Shown here piece after piece: positions 20,784 through 22,217 of a stretch of DNA of 22,217 nucleotides (position 1 is its first letter; each line of letters starts with the position of its first letter). A program made the translations under genes and the position numbers. The DNA lies in contig URZX01000036.1 in NCBI GenBank assembly GCA_900552455.1, positions 1-22,217 of the forward strand. The letters run 5' to 3'. The notes under the pieces are model-generated. The model saw nothing but the letters and a program-made list of their open reading frames with translations. It did no database searches and had not been told where the DNA came from. The stretch is from an uncultured Peptococcaceae bacterium (GTDB lineage: Bacteria > Bacillota > Peptococcia > Peptococcales > Peptococcaceae).

Positions 20784-21659
20784 ATGAAAATTGCGATTGT
20801 AACAGACAGCACCGCTGATATCCCGGCGGATCTCGTGCGTGAGTTGGACATCAAGGTGATCCCGCTGGCTGTGCATTTTGGCGGGAAAGCCTATCTGGAC
20901 CGTGTAGACATCACGAACCAGGAATTTTATGACTACATCGGCACCGCGAAAACCCTGCCGACCATGTCCCAGCCTTCGCCGGCACAGTACATGGATGTGT
21001 ACCGCGCCTGCAAGGAAGAAGGCGCAGAGCGCGTGCTTTCCATCCACATCTCTTCGGAGATGAGCGGCACCTGGCAGGGCGCAAAGCTCGCTGCCGACAT
21101 GGTCAAGGATGAGATCGCCGTTGAGGTTGTCGACAGCCGCACCGTGACCATCGGCCTTGGGCTCGATGTTGTGACCATCGCCCGCTTTATCCGAAACCAT
21201 CCGGATGCCAGCTGGGACGAAGTGATGGCGCATGTGCGCGCGGTCGTCGAAAAGACACGCATCCTGTTTCTGCTCGATACCCTTGACAATCTGCAGAAGG
21301 GTGGGCGCATCGGCAAAGCCAGCTATCTCGTTGGCTCGATCCTCAACATCAAGCCGATCCTTATCGTCGAAGACGGATTCATCGGTGCGCACGAAAAGAT
21401 CCGTGGCAAAAAGATCGAGAAAGCCATCGATCATCTCACCGACACGGTGATGGCGATGGTCGATCCAAATAAAAAGCTGTATTTTGCACTGGGCTACAAC
21501 AACGAAGAATATCTGCACATCCTGGAAAAAAGTTTCATGCCGAAGATCGCCGCTCATCCAGAGCTGGAGATCGAGCAGATCGATACATTTGAGCTGGGAT
21601 GTGTTGTGACGACGCACATTGGCCTCGGTGGATTTGGCATTGCATTTTATCAATTATAA
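20784..21659 (+). CDS. fakB: DegV-family fatty-acid-binding protein (FakB)
   Basis: A 291-aa DegV-fold protein. The ATG at 20784 follows GAGGAT at good spacing. Family motifs are all present: VTDSTADIP (residues 6-14), the TMSQPSPAQY loop that binds the fatty-acid carboxylate, SSEMSGT, the LDNLQKGGRIGK segment and the C-terminal THIGLGGFGIAF. It binds a fatty acid in its core and delivers it to FakA. The chain preference (saturated versus unsaturated) cannot be read here. Direct linkage to fakA supports the pairing. Confidence 0.92.
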   Translation: MKIAIVTDSTADIPADLVRELDIKVIPLAVHFGGKAYLDRVDITNQEFYDYIGTAKTLPTMSQPSPAQYMDVYRACKEEGAERVLSIHISSEMSGTWQGAKLAADMVKDEIAVEVVDSRTVTIGLGLDVVTIARFIRNHPDASWDEVMAHVRAVVEKTRILFLLDTLDNLQKGGRIGKASYLVGSILNIKPILIVEDGFIGAHEKIRGKKIEKAIDHLTDTVMAMVDPNKKLYFALGYNNEEYLHILEKSFMPKIAAHPELEIEQIDTFELGCVVTTHIGLGGFGIAFYQL

Positions 21660-21671
21660 GAGGTGGAAATT

Positions 21672-22130
21672 ATGGACAAATTAAAAAAGATCGAAACACA
21701 GCTCGATAAGATGGTTCGTATGCAAAAGCAGCTCGAAAAGAAACGCAAAAAACTCGTGAAGGCAGCTGCCAAAGCGAGAAAAGAATCCGCAGCCAAGACG
21801 CGTAAGCTCGCTGCAAAGGCACCAGCTAGCGTGGAATGCATCGCCAGCGGCGTGAAGAAGAACAATCTCCGCGGCCTCATTATCAAGAGCGTTTGCCTGG
21901 CTGCGTTCTCCACAGTTGTCGCTGTCGTCGTCAGCACCGCCATCAAGCGTGCGGCTGTGCAGCGCGGCGCCACAGATCGCAACACCGAAGCGGTGACTGG
22001 TGATCTGCCTGATGCAGCGCTCAACACCGACTACGAAAAAGCCAGCCTTGACGAGCTGGAAGAAGCGCTGCTCAAGGTCGAAAATCAGCTCGACGAAGTG
22101 ACTGCTGCCATCGAAAATTCCAAGAAATGA
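21672..22130 (+). CDS. Small coiled-coil membrane protein of the fak operon
   Basis: A 152-aa protein, third in the fak operon, 12 nt after fakB; GAGGTGG (21660-21666) supports the ATG at 21672 over an in-frame GTG at 21663. Residues 1-50 form a Lys/Ala-rich coiled coil, residues 69-91 a single transmembrane helix (GLIIKSVCLAAFSTVVAVVV), and residues 120-152 an acidic coiled coil ending in NSKK. The strongly basic N-terminal half beside the helix suggests contact with phospholipid head groups or nucleic acid. I do not recognise a named family. A membrane adaptor for FakA/FakB is conceivable but unproven. Confidence 0.75.
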   Translation: MDKLKKIETQLDKMVRMQKQLEKKRKKLVKAAAKARKESAAKTRKLAAKAPASVECIASGVKKNNLRGLIIKSVCLAAFSTVVAVVVSTAIKRAAVQRGATDRNTEAVTGDLPDAALNTDYEKASLDELEEALLKVENQLDEVTAAIENSKK

Positions 22131-22136
22131 TCATTG

Positions 22137-22201
22137 CGTCTGTCTCTTTAGAGGGACAGACGTCAGCTTGTCGAAAAAGGTCACCAATCGGCTGCCTTTT
22201 T
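22137..22201 (+). terminator. Tandem hairpins ending the fak operon
   Basis: CGTCTGTC (22137-22144) pairs with GACAGACG (22155-22162). A second stem, AAAAAGG (22174-22180) with CCTTTTT (22195-22201), supplies the T run. The second is the more likely terminator. Nothing else is visible in the last 16 bases. Confidence 0.7.
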
Positions 22202-22217
22202 CTCGTCATATCACCCC

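Overview
The window reads as chromosomal DNA from a GC-rich, probably monoderm Bacillota (Clostridia-like) bacterium, perhaps from the gut. The support is a surface protein with three C-terminal SLH domains, a FakA/FakB (DegV) fatty-acid kinase pair, a DUF6442-type membrane protein paired with an XRE repressor, strong AGGAGG-type ribosome binding sites and short intrinsic terminators. Lineage below phylum is inferred; a Negativicutes origin is not excluded.

Positions 1-3213 hold the tail of an upstream transcription unit and a large secreted SLH protein. Positions 3229-12700 look like an accessory island. It begins with a good promoter, a small structured RNA and only the first 45 codons of an AbiF/AbiD-type (Abi_2) gene. 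That fragment runs into a MITE-like inverted-repeat segment. Next come a double WYL-WCX regulator (846 aa) and a 988-aa Sel1-repeat protein whose C-terminal helical region carries an R-N-x3-H (HEPN-type) motif. This pair looks like an unnamed defence-like cassette. After a terminator there is a compact four-gene cassette: a 53-aa Cys-containing peptide, a hairpin attenuator, a radical SAM/SPASM enzyme, an APH-fold kinase-like protein and an unrecognised 294-aa protein with repeated K-x-Y beta strands. It is best read as a RiPP (modified peptide) pathway of a type I do not recognise.

Positions 12739-15434 are small regulatory units: a LysR regulator divergent from an alpha/beta hydrolase with a Cys nucleophile, then a DUF6442-like membrane protein with an XRE repressor under a promoter with repeated CAAG-N4-CTTG operators. 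Positions 15455-15915 (minus strand) carry a small gene broken by an apparent one-base deletion.

Positions 16039-22201 are core-like: tadA with tRNA-Ser(CGA) 4 nt behind it, tRNA-Val(GAC), an overlapping DUF2156 / Eis-like GNAT pair, and an operon of fakA, fakB and a small coiled-coil membrane protein. In that operon FakA phosphorylates fatty acids bound by the DegV-fold protein, feeding exogenous acyl chains into phospholipid synthesis.

No CRISPR array, rRNA or complete insertion sequence was seen. All functional assignments come from reading motifs by eye; no database search was run.
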